Source: Pedobacter frigidisoli
GTDB lineage: Bacteria; Bacteroidota; Bacteroidia; Sphingobacteriales; Sphingobacteriaceae
Reading direction: 5' to 3'
Assembly: GCF_004331675.1 (NCBI RefSeq)
Contig: NZ_SJSN01000010.1
Span: 178,668-242,667, forward strand
Length of the DNA stretch: 64,000 bases
Shown: positions 42,674 through 52,379 of the stretch, piece after piece
How positions within the stretch are numbered: the first letter of the stretch is position 1
Layout of the letters: every line of letters starts with the position of its first letter
Position numbers and translations under genes: made by a program
Notes under the pieces: generated by a model
The model's input: only the letters and a program-made list of their open reading frames with translations
Told to the model about the DNA's origin: nothing
Database searches by the model: none

Positions 42674-43944
42674 ATATTAAAGAACGAACATTGTTGGGTC
42701 GTTCGAGGTTTAGCCCTAAATTCTTCAAATTGTTCCCAATCAGTTTCTGCCGGTTGAATATTTTCACTTACCAGGCTCGTTAAGAATGATTGTATTTTAA
42801 GAATTTCCTCTCCTGCACTATTGATATCAATTACCACTCCAGCATTACAGGCCATGATGGTCTTGGCTGCGCTACTTTCTACATTAAAAATCGCCAATAT
42901 TGGTTTTTCACATAAGATGTAAGGATATATTTTAGATGCGGTATAGGCAGCCTGTTCATGTCCAGGTATAAAGAGTGCATCGGCACATTGAAGATTGTAA
43001 ATACTTTCATAGAAAGATATCCGATCAGTTTGCTCATGAACGTATCCTCCTACTGCAAGTTTTTCTGCTACACTGAAAAGCGTTTTATCGCCTTGTCCCA
43101 AAGGCGCATAACTTGTTCCGATAAAATGGAATCTGATTTGACTAAATATCTCAAAATTTTCCTCGAGACCTTGTTTAAAAGCAGAAAGTAATATACCAAC
43201 TGATTTTTGCATATCATAACCACCGCGACCAACATAAACCAGATGTTTATATTTTGGATCATTGTCAAAAGCTATTCTTAGTTTTTCAAAATGTTCAGAA
43301 GCAATCTTTAAATCTTCATTAAAACCACCAAAAGTGATCACGGCAGCAGGGATCTTGTTCAAATGTGGGTAACGGTATCGAAGGTCATCTATATAATTTT
43401 GTGATACAGCCATTAACCCAGCAACATTCTTTACGGCAATGGGTTCTAGGTATTTATCCAACCGATAAGAGAACCAGTATTTTTTTGGTCTCTTAAACTT
43501 TGGTTTGTCTTCATAATAATCTGAAAACCAAGGATCTTGGAAATCGATTATGTATGGAATGTTAAACTTTTTTTTCCAATATGCACCTAATATGCAAACA
43601 GGGAACTGGGTTGTAGAAAAGAAGATAAGGTCATATTTCTGTTTTTTGAGTAGTTTGTTAACAAAAGTCTTATAGAAAAATAGAGAACGCAGGGCAATGC
43701 TTCCCAAACCAAATTTACTCGTCCATTTTTTGGAGAAAGCATTAACATAATGGATCTTGATATCTTTTGGGATTGATTCGGATAGCAGATGATCAAAAAC
43801 AGCATCAGTATATTTTTCTTTGACACAGACTACCTCTGCTTCCCAACCGCAATCTTTGTAGAATGGCAAGCTCATTCTAACGCGCTGCATATCGGCGGCA
43901 TTAGCAGGAGGGAAGTATGGTGATATAATTAAAACCTTGTTCAA
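42658..43944 (-). CDS. Glycosyltransferase, GT4-like (GT-B fold)
   Basis: A 428-residue protein with an N-terminal Rossmann domain starting NKVLIISPYFPPANAADMQR. It has YDLIFFSTTQFPVCILGAYW and PYIIDFQDPWFSDYY, common in GT4-like transferases of Bacteroidota capsule loci. The C-terminal domain has YVGRGGYDMQKS and ALFIPGHEQAAYTASKIYPY. The start codon is TTG (no ATG before residue 19). It overlaps its downstream neighbour by 16 bp. Substrate unknown. Confidence 0.78.
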   Translation of the reverse strand: MNKVLIISPYFPPANAADMQRVRMSLPFYKDCGWEAEVVCVKEKYTDAVFDHLLSESIPKDIKIHYVNAFSKKWTSKFGLGSIALRSLFFYKTFVNKLLKKQKYDLIFFSTTQFPVCILGAYWKKKFNIPYIIDFQDPWFSDYYEDKPKFKRPKKYWFSYRLDKYLEPIAVKNVAGLMAVSQNYIDDLRYRYPHLNKIPAAVITFGGFNEDLKIASEHFEKLRIAFDNDPKYKHLVYVGRGGYDMQKSVGILLSAFKQGLEENFEIFSQIRFHFIGTSYAPLGQGDKTLFSVAEKLAVGGYVHEQTDRISFYESIYNLQCADALFIPGHEQAAYTASKIYPYILCEKPILAIFNVESSAAKTIMACNAGVVIDINSAGEEILKIQSFLTSLVSENIQPAETDWEQFEEFRAKPRTTQQCSFFNICIGI

Positions 43945-43969
43945 AATATTAGCTAATGCAAAAGGGAAA

Positions 43970-44755
43970 TCAAAAATTGAAACGCTTTGATAAGTATCGA
44001 AACTTTGGTTGATACCTTAGTATCTTCAGAAATATATTTTTAAGAGAGAGATGGTCGAATGTTTGAGCAATGTTGGTCCAATTGCTAGTATGGGCAACAT
44101 ATACAATGGCATAAAATGGCAATGGCCTAAGGGAGATTCCCCTTTCCCTTAAATTGTAGAATAAATAATTGTGAGCCGAAAAAAAGCCAAAACTCTCAAT
44201 CCCATTGCTATCAAAATTTGGAATTGGGATATATTCCCTGGGTATAATATATGTTGAACCATTAATAGCATACATTTTAGACGGCTTGCGAAGCAGCAGG
44301 CTCTGGTTAGTCAAAAAGATGTATCCCTTAGATACAAACCATACATCAGACTTGCTTTTTTGATTTTCTACGAATGAGACTATTCTATTGCTAATAAGGT
44401 CATCCGCATCTACCGACATAATGTGGCTGCATCCATCATTTATGGCCTCATTAGCTCCAAATAGTATCTTCTTACCCTGATCATAACCATTAACATACAT
44501 TTTCTCATCATTCAAATGCTTCTCATACACATCGGCCAAGTTTTCTATCTTACAAAATGGATATGGAAATTTAATGAACTTCAAATTTGGGTGATGATAT
44601 AATTCTGGAGGCAAGTCATGGTAGATTAGATAGACCGCAAAATTATTTGAAGTTTGGTTGCAAATGGATCTTAAGGTTCTATTTAAAAGAACACAATCAT
44701 TGGTCCAATCTTTTGAATTTTGCCTTGGTTTAAATGCAACAATGAACCCTATCAT
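43970..44755 (-). CDS. Glycosyltransferase, GT2-like (GT-A fold)
   Basis: A 261-residue protein that opens with MIGFIVAFKPRQ, then LLNRTLRSICNQTSNNFAVY. The donor-metal motif is VDADDL (115-120). A single domain follows, with no membrane anchor. GT2-like enzymes of this size act in the cytoplasm on lipid-linked glycan. Its start overlaps the stop of the upstream gene (ATGA), and 25 bp separate it from the downstream gene. Confidence 0.75.
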   Translation of the reverse strand: MIGFIVAFKPRQNSKDWTNDCVLLNRTLRSICNQTSNNFAVYLIYHDLPPELYHHPNLKFIKFPYPFCKIENLADVYEKHLNDEKMYVNGYDQGKKILFGANEAINDGCSHIMSVDADDLISNRIVSFVENQKSKSDVWFVSKGYIFLTNQSLLLRKPSKMYAINGSTYIIPREYIPIPNFDSNGIESFGFFSAHNYLFYNLRERGISLRPLPFYAIVYVAHTSNWTNIAQTFDHLSLKNIFLKILRYQPKFRYLSKRFNF

Positions 44756-45954
44756 TTAATCTGAATATTTTTTTTTATAAGTTCCAGGAATAAATGCTGT
44801 TGATTTTCCCAATTATAAAATTTTGCTGCACTTATTGCATTCTCTCTCATTTTCTTCAATGCGGGCAAGTCATTGAGAAACTTGTTCAATAAAATATGAT
44901 TTTCCTGTTCAAAATCTATGAGAAGACCTACTTGATACTGCTTTAAAATCTCGAGATTTCCCAAAGTATTGGTGGCTATGATAGGTAATCCATTTTGTAT
45001 ATATTGAAAGAATTTATTTGTTATTGTGCAGTTTCGATTTAATGGTGTCTTCAATTCAGTAGCTAACCCTATGTCAAATGATGATAGTTTTTCATCAAGC
45101 ATATCTGCTTTAACCATTTCGTGAAAAAATATTTTATGTAAAGATGGGACGCGGCCAGTAATTTCCTGTTTATAATCATCTGTTACCGCACCAATTAAAT
45201 GTAATTCTACAGTCGTTGTGATATGTGCCAAGATGTTTATAAATTCTTCCAAACCTCTTCCATGTCCAATATTTAGAGAGAACCAAACTAATCTTATTGG
45301 TTCATTGAATTCTTTCTTTAGCCCTAATGTCTTTAAGTTAAGATTAAAAGTGTTGTAAATTACCTGTGGAACTTTGCTCGAATATACCTCAGCTAGTTGC
45401 TTAGCCATTGCTATACTCGTTACAGTACAAAAGGCTCCATGATTTAAAGCAATGTTCTCTGCCGATCTTAGTAATCTGACAGCTCTGTTGTACCTGTTTC
45501 TTACAGGTAAGTCTTCTGAATGCCAATCCTCAAGATCGAAAGCAACATTATATCCTAACCTAAGTAATTTTCCTCCCAAGAATACGGGAAGTTCTTGATG
45601 GCAAATATAGAGATTGGCATTAATTTTTTTACAAACGTCAATATACCTCAAGGGAGCATAGCCTAGTGCAAACTGGGTTTCAAAACCAAAGTATTTTATT
45701 AATAAATTGCCAACTTTTTTACACAGTCGATCAAAGAAGCTCCATAAGTCTTTTTTTGTAAGATCAGAAATGTGTTCAATTCCTATATTGTAATTTCCCA
45801 GCAAAGCCAAGTCCTCTATCAAAAGAACTTTTGAATATACCGAGTTTAGGATGTGAACCTCATAACCTGCCTTACTCAAGGTAATTGCCTCTTTCAGAAC
45901 ACGAGGGTTTCTGGATAAATGAGTATGTGTAACGATACAGATCTTACTCGACAC
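44752..45954 (-). CDS. Glycosyltransferase, GT4-like (GT-B fold)
   Basis: A 400-residue protein. The start is GTG, giving an N-terminus (KICIVTHTHLSRNPRVLKEA) typical of this family. A C-terminal donor domain has RLVWFSLNIGHGRGLEEF, a DIGLATELKTPLNRNCTITN stretch and YIQNGLPIIATNTLGNLEIL. The EX7E motif is not obvious, so donor binding may differ. Overlaps with both neighbours show that it is translated in one long message. Confidence 0.75.
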   Translation of the reverse strand: MSSKICIVTHTHLSRNPRVLKEAITLSKAGYEVHILNSVYSKVLLIEDLALLGNYNIGIEHISDLTKKDLWSFFDRLCKKVGNLLIKYFGFETQFALGYAPLRYIDVCKKINANLYICHQELPVFLGGKLLRLGYNVAFDLEDWHSEDLPVRNRYNRAVRLLRSAENIALNHGAFCTVTSIAMAKQLAEVYSSKVPQVIYNTFNLNLKTLGLKKEFNEPIRLVWFSLNIGHGRGLEEFINILAHITTTVELHLIGAVTDDYKQEITGRVPSLHKIFFHEMVKADMLDEKLSSFDIGLATELKTPLNRNCTITNKFFQYIQNGLPIIATNTLGNLEILKQYQVGLLIDFEQENHILLNKFLNDLPALKKMRENAISAAKFYNWENQQHLFLELIKKNIQIK

Positions 45955-46904
45955 CTTTGTAACTTATTTTTTTTGCCATGTTAAGAAAAGGTCTTTCAAT
46001 AAAAAGGTAATATGCAAATGCAAATCCTATACTGATTGCAAGGCCCGTTGTGAATGCAACGCCTTTATAATAAATGTTTTTTGGCATTAGCGTACCTATT
46101 AGAACTACGATCCGACTACCCACAATATCGTGTATCAGGTATAATGAGAAAGATATCTTTGCAAAAAAAGCGATCAGTTTATTACGCGGGAGTTCTATAA
46201 TCAATATCGTAATGGTAATTAAGGCTGACAGTGTTTGCAGGTAACCTGTGTTAATCCAGGTCATCAATAAATAAACAAGAGCAAAGCCAAAGAAATAAAA
46301 TCCGTTAACTAATTTTTTCCTGTAAGAAAAATAGGAAATACCCAGTGCAAATAGCGGGAGAAAGTTGATTACTGTTGATAGGGAATCGGCAGTAATGAAC
46401 CTGCTACAGTGATCATCAAAAGCATCCATTTCCAAAAGGTTTTACGATAATAGGGAACATAAATGCAATAAATAGGTAGAATTGAAATTCAATCCCTAAA
46501 GTCCAATAGACTGGATTCAAATAATCTTTTGACAAGAAGTTATTCAAGTAGCCAAGGTGCGCAACGATGTCTAACCAATCGATCTGATAATTTTTTTCAA
46601 TAATAAAGTTTAACATGATCATCAAAACAATGGAGATTATATATGGCGGTTCTATTCGGATAACTCTTTTCCAAATGAACCTAGCTAAATTATTATAGCT
46701 GTAATGCATTGGCAAAGACCAACAAATTATAAAGCCAGAAAGAACAAAAAATGCCTGAACACCAAGCCAGCCTAGATTTAATATGGGCTGAGTTTTACCA
46801 CCTAGGTGGAAAACAGTAACCATTAAAGCAGCAATTGCCCTTATCCAATCAGCAGAATTTATATGCGCCTTTTCTTGATCGATTTTTTGTCCGCTAAATA
46901 TCAA
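45944..46904 (-). pseudogene. Frameshifted acyltransferase-3 family O-acyltransferase
   Basis: Two frames give the two halves of one membrane-bound O-acyltransferase. The upstream part (46416-46904, TTG start) has SADWIRAIAALMVTVFHLGG, with the catalytic-type His, and GVQAFFVLSGFII; it stops after PIIVKPFGNGCF. The downstream part (45944-46435, another frame) resumes with TVINFLPLFALGISYFSYRK and ends with SFSLYLIHDIVGSR. A short hydrophobic stretch, WKWMLLMITVAGSLLPI, lies in the third frame between them, so two indels are likely (one perhaps in the T-run of CCTTTTGG). The intact enzyme would acetylate a sugar of the glycan. A sequencing error remains possible. Confidence 0.72.
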
Positions 46905-47907
46905 TATAGTTTTTTACCACGTTTTGTGAAGTTAGGAATGAAAAATGTTTTTCTTTATTCTTCAATGCATTAACTGTCTTATAACAGCTTACGGGGTTTT
47001 TGATCCACGTCATAACGTATCTTAACAGTTCAGACACCTTTGCATTCCTGAACAATTCCCTTGAATGCCCCGATGCGACGGCAGTGTGCAAAAGTGTAGT
47101 CTTAAAGGGATTATTGCCATTCCTAGCGCTTGTCCATAAAGCATGGGCTAGCGCTACTCTTTGAGCTTTATTTATAAGGCTAAATATAGAGGCAATTAGT
47201 AATACTTGGTAAGAGCCCCATAAGCAAGAACTATTGCTACGAACCGTTTCTAAGGTTTGTGAAAAGTTAACCAATGGCTCATTGATCAAGAGTATTGGAT
47301 GTGGCATTAAGCGTTCTCTAAAGTGTTCTGATACATCAACAGGTAAGTCGTCTGGAACAATCCATTTTTTAGATGACTTTGTTCTCCAAAGCATAGCACT
47401 GTTACATATCTTGGCTGAGCCACATTTCTCTGCAAAATGATAGTAATATAACTTTGTAGAAGTCGTCTCCGTCCAAATGGTGCGATTTGTATCAGTCCAA
47501 TCGCCATTACACTCTTCTAACCATACTTTTTCATTTGAAACTGCAACTTGTACTGTTGGATGTTTTCCCAATTCATCAATCATAACAGACAGAAAATCTG
47601 GTTCCCACCAATTGTCATCTTCAAGAATGCTGGCAAAATCTTCATTTACTTTATGGCCAAATGCATAGTTAAAGTTGCCATTGGCCCCACGCTTAACGGA
47701 TGGTTTGGATAGAGAAATTCTACTATCTCCGAAACTATTGATTATATCGGCAACTTCTCTATCGAATGGGTCGTCATTTAGCACCTCAGCAAACCAATTT
47801 TTGTGCACCTGCTCAATTAGCGAATCTAAGGCTCGTATTAACAATTTGTGCCTACGATAGGTGACAACAAAAATGCGTACAGTCAATTCTGTTCTAGATG
47901 TAAACAC
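46894..47907 (-). CDS. Glycosyltransferase family 2
   Basis: A 337-residue protein with a GTG start. It begins RIFVVTYRRHKLLIRALDSL, the standard GT2 opening, and has a donor-site EDDNWWEPDF (96-105). The first 140 residues form the GT-A domain; the remaining 200 are helical with CGSAKICNSAMLWR and may bind acceptor. Overlap with the broken acyltransferase downstream is 11 bp. Substrate unknown. Confidence 0.78.
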   Translation of the reverse strand: MFTSRTELTVRIFVVTYRRHKLLIRALDSLIEQVHKNWFAEVLNDDPFDREVADIINSFGDSRISLSKPSVKRGANGNFNYAFGHKVNEDFASILEDDNWWEPDFLSVMIDELGKHPTVQVAVSNEKVWLEECNGDWTDTNRTIWTETTSTKLYYYHFAEKCGSAKICNSAMLWRTKSSKKWIVPDDLPVDVSEHFRERLMPHPILLINEPLVNFSQTLETVRSNSSCLWGSYQVLLIASIFSLINKAQRVALAHALWTSARNGNNPFKTTLLHTAVASGHSRELFRNAKVSELLRYVMTWIKNPVSCYKTVNALKNKEKHFSFLTSQNVVKNYIDI

Positions 47908-47935
47908 TCAAATTGGTTTTAATTGATAATATCAC

Positions 47936-48898
47936 TTAAGATTTGACACGCGTTAGACGTTTTGCAAATTTCCATCCAAAGATAATCGCCAGATACTTTG
48001 TGAAACCACTTGATTGAAATTTGATATTGGGTCTGCCTAAGCTGTTAATCTTTTTTTCAATATCAACTGAAAGTCTTCTTTCATCTGGATATATTTCATA
48101 CAGAACACTCTTAAGCATATTTAAACAACTTTGTCTCACCTCTTGATCGCCATCGTATTTAATTAGTGCGATTTTGGTAGAAAGTATGACCGATTCATAA
48201 AGTGATTGATAAGCCCTTGGACCTTTTTGAGTCGAAAGGCCATTTATGTAAGATCTGTAATAAAGTTTTGAATCTGGATTAAACACAATTTTTTTAGCCT
48301 CAATAAAAATTCTGGTAAAAAACTCCAGGTCATCATTTAATGACAGATCCTCATTCCACATTCCCGCATGTTCAATGATTTTCTTTGGAATCAATATTCT
48401 ACCAGGGGTTGTCATTGGGTTGGCGTTGTGCCAATAAACCTTAATCCAATCAGCAAACGATATTTCTCCTCCAGGTGTGCTATCTGCTTTAAATGTGTTT
48501 AGTCTATTTGCATAAAACCTTCCCCAGCCAGAAACAACCACTGCATCATCTCGTCTATTTATTCTTTTAACCTGAGCCTCAATAAAGTCAGCCCCAATGT
48601 AATCGTCGGCATCAAAAAAAATAATGTACTTACCCGTTGCATTTTTGTAAGCGATATTTCTAGCTTTTGCGGCTCCGCCGTTTTCCACACTTATAAGTCT
48701 TATCCGAGGATCATTCTTTGCGATTATCCTATTCTCCGTGTCATCTACAGATCCATCGTTGACTATAATGATCTCGATGTTCGAATGGCTTTGTGCGCAC
48801 AAACAGTCTAAGGTTTCATTAATGTATAGAGCACAGTTATATGCTGGAACACAAATTGAGACTGGATAGCTATATCGATCTAACCCACTAGACTCCAT
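47936..48898 (-). CDS. Glycosyltransferase family 2
   Basis: A 320-residue protein with a typical GT2 opening (YPVSICVPAYNCALYINETL, 11-30), VNDGSVDD (47-54) and the metal-binding FFDADDY (94-100). A C-terminal helical part follows. It should add a sugar to a lipid-linked intermediate in the cytoplasm. The start overlaps the upstream gene by 11 bp. It resembles the 61430 and 60536 genes in layout. Confidence 0.87.
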   Translation of the reverse strand: MESSGLDRYSYPVSICVPAYNCALYINETLDCLCAQSHSNIEIIIVNDGSVDDTENRIIAKNDPRIRLISVENGGAAKARNIAYKNATGKYIIFFDADDYIGADFIEAQVKRINRRDDAVVVSGWGRFYANRLNTFKADSTPGGEISFADWIKVYWHNANPMTTPGRILIPKKIIEHAGMWNEDLSLNDDLEFFTRIFIEAKKIVFNPDSKLYYRSYINGLSTQKGPRAYQSLYESVILSTKIALIKYDGDQEVRQSCLNMLKSVLYEIYPDERRLSVDIEKKINSLGRPNIKFQSSGFTKYLAIIFGWKFAKRLTRVKS

Positions 48899-49688
48899 GC
48901 TTTTTTTTTAGTTTTTCAAATACGGAATGTCTGGGATAGGTAGCGTTTTTGTCATATGGGTGGTTTCTCCAGACCTCATTCCAAAAATGGACAGCAAATG
49001 ATTGGGGCAATATCTTTCTGCCTACCATCGTACTCGGTTTGAATATTGGCCTGATGAGCTCCTTTACCTCAGCAAGAAATGACCTGTCCGATAGTATGAG
49101 CTCCCCTACATTTTTCCAATTAATAGGGTTGAAAGTGTAATAGGGAACGATTTTTTCTTTCATGTCTAATTCCTTTACAAGCCGCTGGAACAAGAATGGC
49201 CCAGCTGCTCCAAACCCTAAGTTGTCCGGCTCAAACTTCGATAGTTCATTTGCGCAATGATTGATAAACTTATTTCCCGCAGCAGCCTTGATTACACAAT
49301 TATTGGCGATGGCACCATACTCGCCCTCGTAACTTGAACAAATGATTAGATCTTCTGCAAAATCAAACTCCTTGAGGCAGATAATGTCCATATCTACCCA
49401 CCAACCACCTTTTGCCTGTAATAAAAGGATTCTGAAAAAATCTGCAAAACCGGAGAAAGATCCACCTCCCCATCCTTTCTTATTTTGGAATATAGCCTCC
49501 CTAGAAAGAATTTTACTGGCATCAAACAGCTTCGTGCCCTTTGGAACATTAGCTATCTGATCATAGCAGTATAAGTGAAAATCATGCCCATAATCTAAAA
49601 AAGACTTAATACAGAGTTTTTCTACATTGGAAAGTGTATCACCTATCCAAAGGGATTGAATGACATAGTTACTTACAGGTTTTTCCAT
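48888..49688 (-). CDS. Glycosyltransferase with DXD motif (GT32-like)
   Basis: A 266-residue protein with IQSLWIGDTLSNVEKLCIKS, SGFADFFRILLLQAKGGWWV and the DxD pair D99-M-D101. This is the pattern of the GT32/capsular polysaccharide synthesis transferases (sugar-binding DXD region). The C-terminal VHFWNEVWR completes the family picture. The donor is unknown; mannose, galactose and GalNAc have been seen in the family. The overlaps are 11 bp with the downstream gene and 16 bp with the upstream gene. Confidence 0.85.
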   Translation of the reverse strand: MEKPVSNYVIQSLWIGDTLSNVEKLCIKSFLDYGHDFHLYCYDQIANVPKGTKLFDASKILSREAIFQNKKGWGGGSFSGFADFFRILLLQAKGGWWVDMDIICLKEFDFAEDLIICSSYEGEYGAIANNCVIKAAAGNKFINHCANELSKFEPDNLGFGAAGPFLFQRLVKELDMKEKIVPYYTFNPINWKNVGELILSDRSFLAEVKELIRPIFKPSTMVGRKILPQSFAVHFWNEVWRNHPYDKNATYPRHSVFEKLKKKHGV

Positions 49689-50593
49689 GCGTATTTAAAA
49701 TAGCTTTCTTTCGAGAGATCGACATAATGATGAAGTATGCCCTGTCTATCCTCAACCATTTTTTTACTTGGATTAACGATATACTCTAGAGCGTTTAACA
49801 TTGTAAATTTTTCTGACTCGGAGATTATCATTGCGGTCAGGGCTTGTTCAAGATAATAGGAGGTACCTTCCTCACCTTCCAGAACCTTGATCCATTCTTC
49901 GATAGAAGACCAGTTTATCGCTTGACTATTTAGACCGATCACCCCCACATTAATCAGGGATGGAATACTTCGGAGGGTTAAGCTTTGCATTAGATCTGTG
50001 CTATATCCATAAGATTCTTCGCAATCTTTCATATATAAAGGCACTTTTGGGTCTTTAAGCCATTCCACAATAGCAGTTGGCTCTTTCCAAAATAGCATAT
50101 CTGAATCCAATACCAATTTCCAGTCAGTAATCCCAAGTAAATGGATGTCGACAAGTTTTTTGATGTGGGGATACACCTTTCTTTTGTGATGGATTGATGC
50201 GAAATCTTTTTTCGGTAGCTGTTCCTCTAAGTTTTTCTCGATAATTTCTTTGGTGATTATCTCCGCATCGGGTATCTGTCTGCCAATTCTTCTCAGAATC
50301 GTTTTATTAAAACTTCCATCATCAACCAAAATGAATCTAAACCTTTGATCGCTAATCCTTGTTAAGGATTGAATGCAAAAGAGCGTCTGATAAAGGTGTT
50401 TTTTTCCAGTAAGAAAATAAACAGGCAGCCCATCATCAAAGGATTTTAACGGCTCAATATTTATTGAGCAATATTCCATTTTTTTTCTGGAAATCTTAAT
50501 GATCCAAAAATTGACATAGCCACCGAAACGGCTATAATTCTTAATTGCTGCCTTTGGGTATCTGTAAAAAAAATCTATAAATCTCTGGATCAA
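49673..50593 (-). CDS. GT8-like nucleotide-sugar glycosyltransferase
   Basis: A 306-residue protein. A YFLTGKKHLYQTLFCIQSL stretch starts the catalytic domain and WKLVLDSDMLFWKEP holds the DxD motif (D163-S-D165). VGVIGLN and EQALTAMI follow, a layout like GT8 enzymes. The first 45 residues look like an amphipathic or hydrophobic membrane-association segment. The start is TTG; an ATG at residue 39 would remove that segment. The next gene upstream has the same layout, so the two are likely paralogs. Confidence 0.7.
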   Translation of the reverse strand: MIQRFIDFFYRYPKAAIKNYSRFGGYVNFWIIKISRKKMEYCSINIEPLKSFDDGLPVYFLTGKKHLYQTLFCIQSLTRISDQRFRFILVDDGSFNKTILRRIGRQIPDAEIITKEIIEKNLEEQLPKKDFASIHHKRKVYPHIKKLVDIHLLGITDWKLVLDSDMLFWKEPTAIVEWLKDPKVPLYMKDCEESYGYSTDLMQSLTLRSIPSLINVGVIGLNSQAINWSSIEEWIKVLEGEEGTSYYLEQALTAMIISESEKFTMLNALEYIVNPSKKMVEDRQGILHHYVDLSKESYFKYAWKNL

Positions 50594-50629
50594 CTTAATA
50601 TTGGTATTGTATAAGCAAAAGATCTTATC

Positions 50630-51487
50630 TTAAATCAGAAATATTGCATCTCGCCAAAACAGGTGTCTCACATTACTCGTATAATGTCTTCCGATTAACT
50701 CTTTTATAGCTTGAGGCCTCAGCTGTTGTATATCGTGAGGTGAATTCTCTATAATCTTTCTATCCCATATAATCCCAAGTGAGCGGTTGGCAATATGGGC
50801 AAATATGGTTTGTTCGGAAAGAAAATTATAATTGGGATGCACTGCCGTTAGTAAGTCCTCTATTTCAAATACCTCATATATCCCTATTCCAGATGCGTAG
50901 AGCAAACCCGCATTGAAATGCAGCTTCTCAGGTAGCTTTGCATCAAGGGCTGTCAACATTTCCTCATGGTATGCTCCCCTCCAATCTTCAGAACCACCTA
51001 AGTTAATGCCTTTTGCCAGAGTGGGTATTTGGACAGTAAAGTCCTTGAAGAAAAGGATATCACTATCCACCCAAAGGGTGGGGAAGAGGCTTGCATACCT
51101 CAAGATGATCGCCATTTTCTTACCAAATGGATCTGCCTTGGCATATTTAATCAAACCATTTCTTTGTGCCTGTTTATGGTAAATTTCGGTTTCTTCCCAA
51201 TCCTCAACTATTAGCTCACCTTTATAAAACCTTAACGCTTTCCTGATCCTTACTATCGAGGTGCTACCATCATTTGTTATGATGATCTTGGGTAAGCGAT
51301 TCCAGTTTTTCGAAATTGACAAGATACACATTCGCAGTAAGGGCAGATGATATCTGCCAGTCATCATGATGAGGACACAGCCATCGTATCGGGGTTTAGA
51401 GGAAGTTCTAGCTGACTTACACATGGTCAAAAATTTGTATAAGGCCGGTAGTCTATATGCTAGCGAGTTTTTTATTTTTTTAATCAT
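50630..51487 (-). CDS. GT8-like nucleotide-sugar glycosyltransferase (paralog of neighbour)
   Basis: A 285-residue protein with an N-terminal basic/hydrophobic segment. The catalytic domain starts VLIMMTGRYHLPLLRMCILS and carries LWVDSDILFFKDF (138-150) with D141-S-D143. FNAGLLYASG and LSEQTIFAHI follow, similar to the gene just downstream. It is likely an alternative sugar donor version of the same fold. The start overlaps the preceding stop by 8 bp. Confidence 0.7.
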   Translation of the reverse strand: MIKKIKNSLAYRLPALYKFLTMCKSARTSSKPRYDGCVLIMMTGRYHLPLLRMCILSISKNWNRLPKIIITNDGSTSIVRIRKALRFYKGELIVEDWEETEIYHKQAQRNGLIKYAKADPFGKKMAIILRYASLFPTLWVDSDILFFKDFTVQIPTLAKGINLGGSEDWRGAYHEEMLTALDAKLPEKLHFNAGLLYASGIGIYEVFEIEDLLTAVHPNYNFLSEQTIFAHIANRSLGIIWDRKIIENSPHDIQQLRPQAIKELIGRHYTSNVRHLFWRDAIFLI

Positions 51488-52379
51488 CTGCTAGGCCGTC
51501 GAAGTGTCCACATGCCCCATTCCATTTAATGGACCTGGTACTGTTCATCCAAGCGCCATAAGTAAACCACGCTTTTAACTTTCTAAGCGGGACGGTCCAA
51601 CGAGGTATTGTCTTCCAGGGGCTAATTCTATGTATCTTAAGTAACTGAACCCATGATCTATTTGTATTGTTCAGTAACTTTGAAATATATTCTTTCGTTG
51701 TCCTTTTCTTTGAGATCATATGGTGTAGATTCAATGCAGGATAATATCCAACTTGCCATCCCTCCTTGAGGATTTCTATAACAATATCATTATCACCTCC
51801 GGAGCTCAGGTCATTGCCAATACGATCTAAAATAATATGTTGCTTATTTAAGTAGGGTTTAAGCGCAGCTTTTCTGATTGCCATGCCAGCGCCAATTGGT
51901 GCGGCAATTGGATATTCATTATTCCATTCAGCTGTCAAAATCTCATCTCCAAAATCACGCAAGGCGAGACAACTGTAAAATTCCCTTAACCAGCCTGGGG
52001 GAACAGTTTCGAACAACGGAAGCGACTTGCCACCGATAGCACCCATTTTTACATTATCGTTAAAGATCTTCATGGTGTTATCTAGATAATCGTTAAATAA
52101 TAAATTGTCGTCATCAACCATTACGATGATGGAACCTTTTGACTTTTTAAACCCAGCTAATCTGGCATTTGTCAAACCAGGCTTTATTTCCCGAATAACG
52201 ATCGCATTTGTATGCCAGATCAGATCTGAGGTGACTGGTTGATCAGAGTTATTATCGACAATTATCAATTCCCATTGGTCCTTCGACAAGGTCTGTGCCC
52301 TAAGGCATTCAAGACTAGCCGCAAGTTTAAGGGGATCTGGGTTATATGTAGGTAAGATAACAGAAATATAATCAATCAT
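51480..52379 (-). CDS. Glycosyltransferase family 2
   Basis: A 299-residue protein. The ATG at 52379 is preferred; a TTG four codons earlier would deepen the overlap with the acetyltransferase. The opening MIDYISVILPTYNPDP, IIVDNNSD (39-46) and metal-binding VMVDDDN (86-92) are GT2 landmarks. The C-terminus has LDRIGNDLSSGGDNDI. This acceptor-side stretch and the size suggest a rhamnosyl-, galactosyl- or glucosyl-type transferase, but the donor cannot be read from sequence. Confidence 0.87.
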   Translation of the reverse strand: MIDYISVILPTYNPDPLKLAASLECLRAQTLSKDQWELIIVDNNSDQPVTSDLIWHTNAIVIREIKPGLTNARLAGFKKSKGSIIVMVDDDNLLFNDYLDNTMKIFNDNVKMGAIGGKSLPLFETVPPGWLREFYSCLALRDFGDEILTAEWNNEYPIAAPIGAGMAIRKAALKPYLNKQHIILDRIGNDLSSGGDNDIVIEILKEGWQVGYYPALNLHHMISKKRTTKEYISKLLNNTNRSWVQLLKIHRISPWKTIPRWTVPLRKLKAWFTYGAWMNSTRSIKWNGACGHFDGLADD

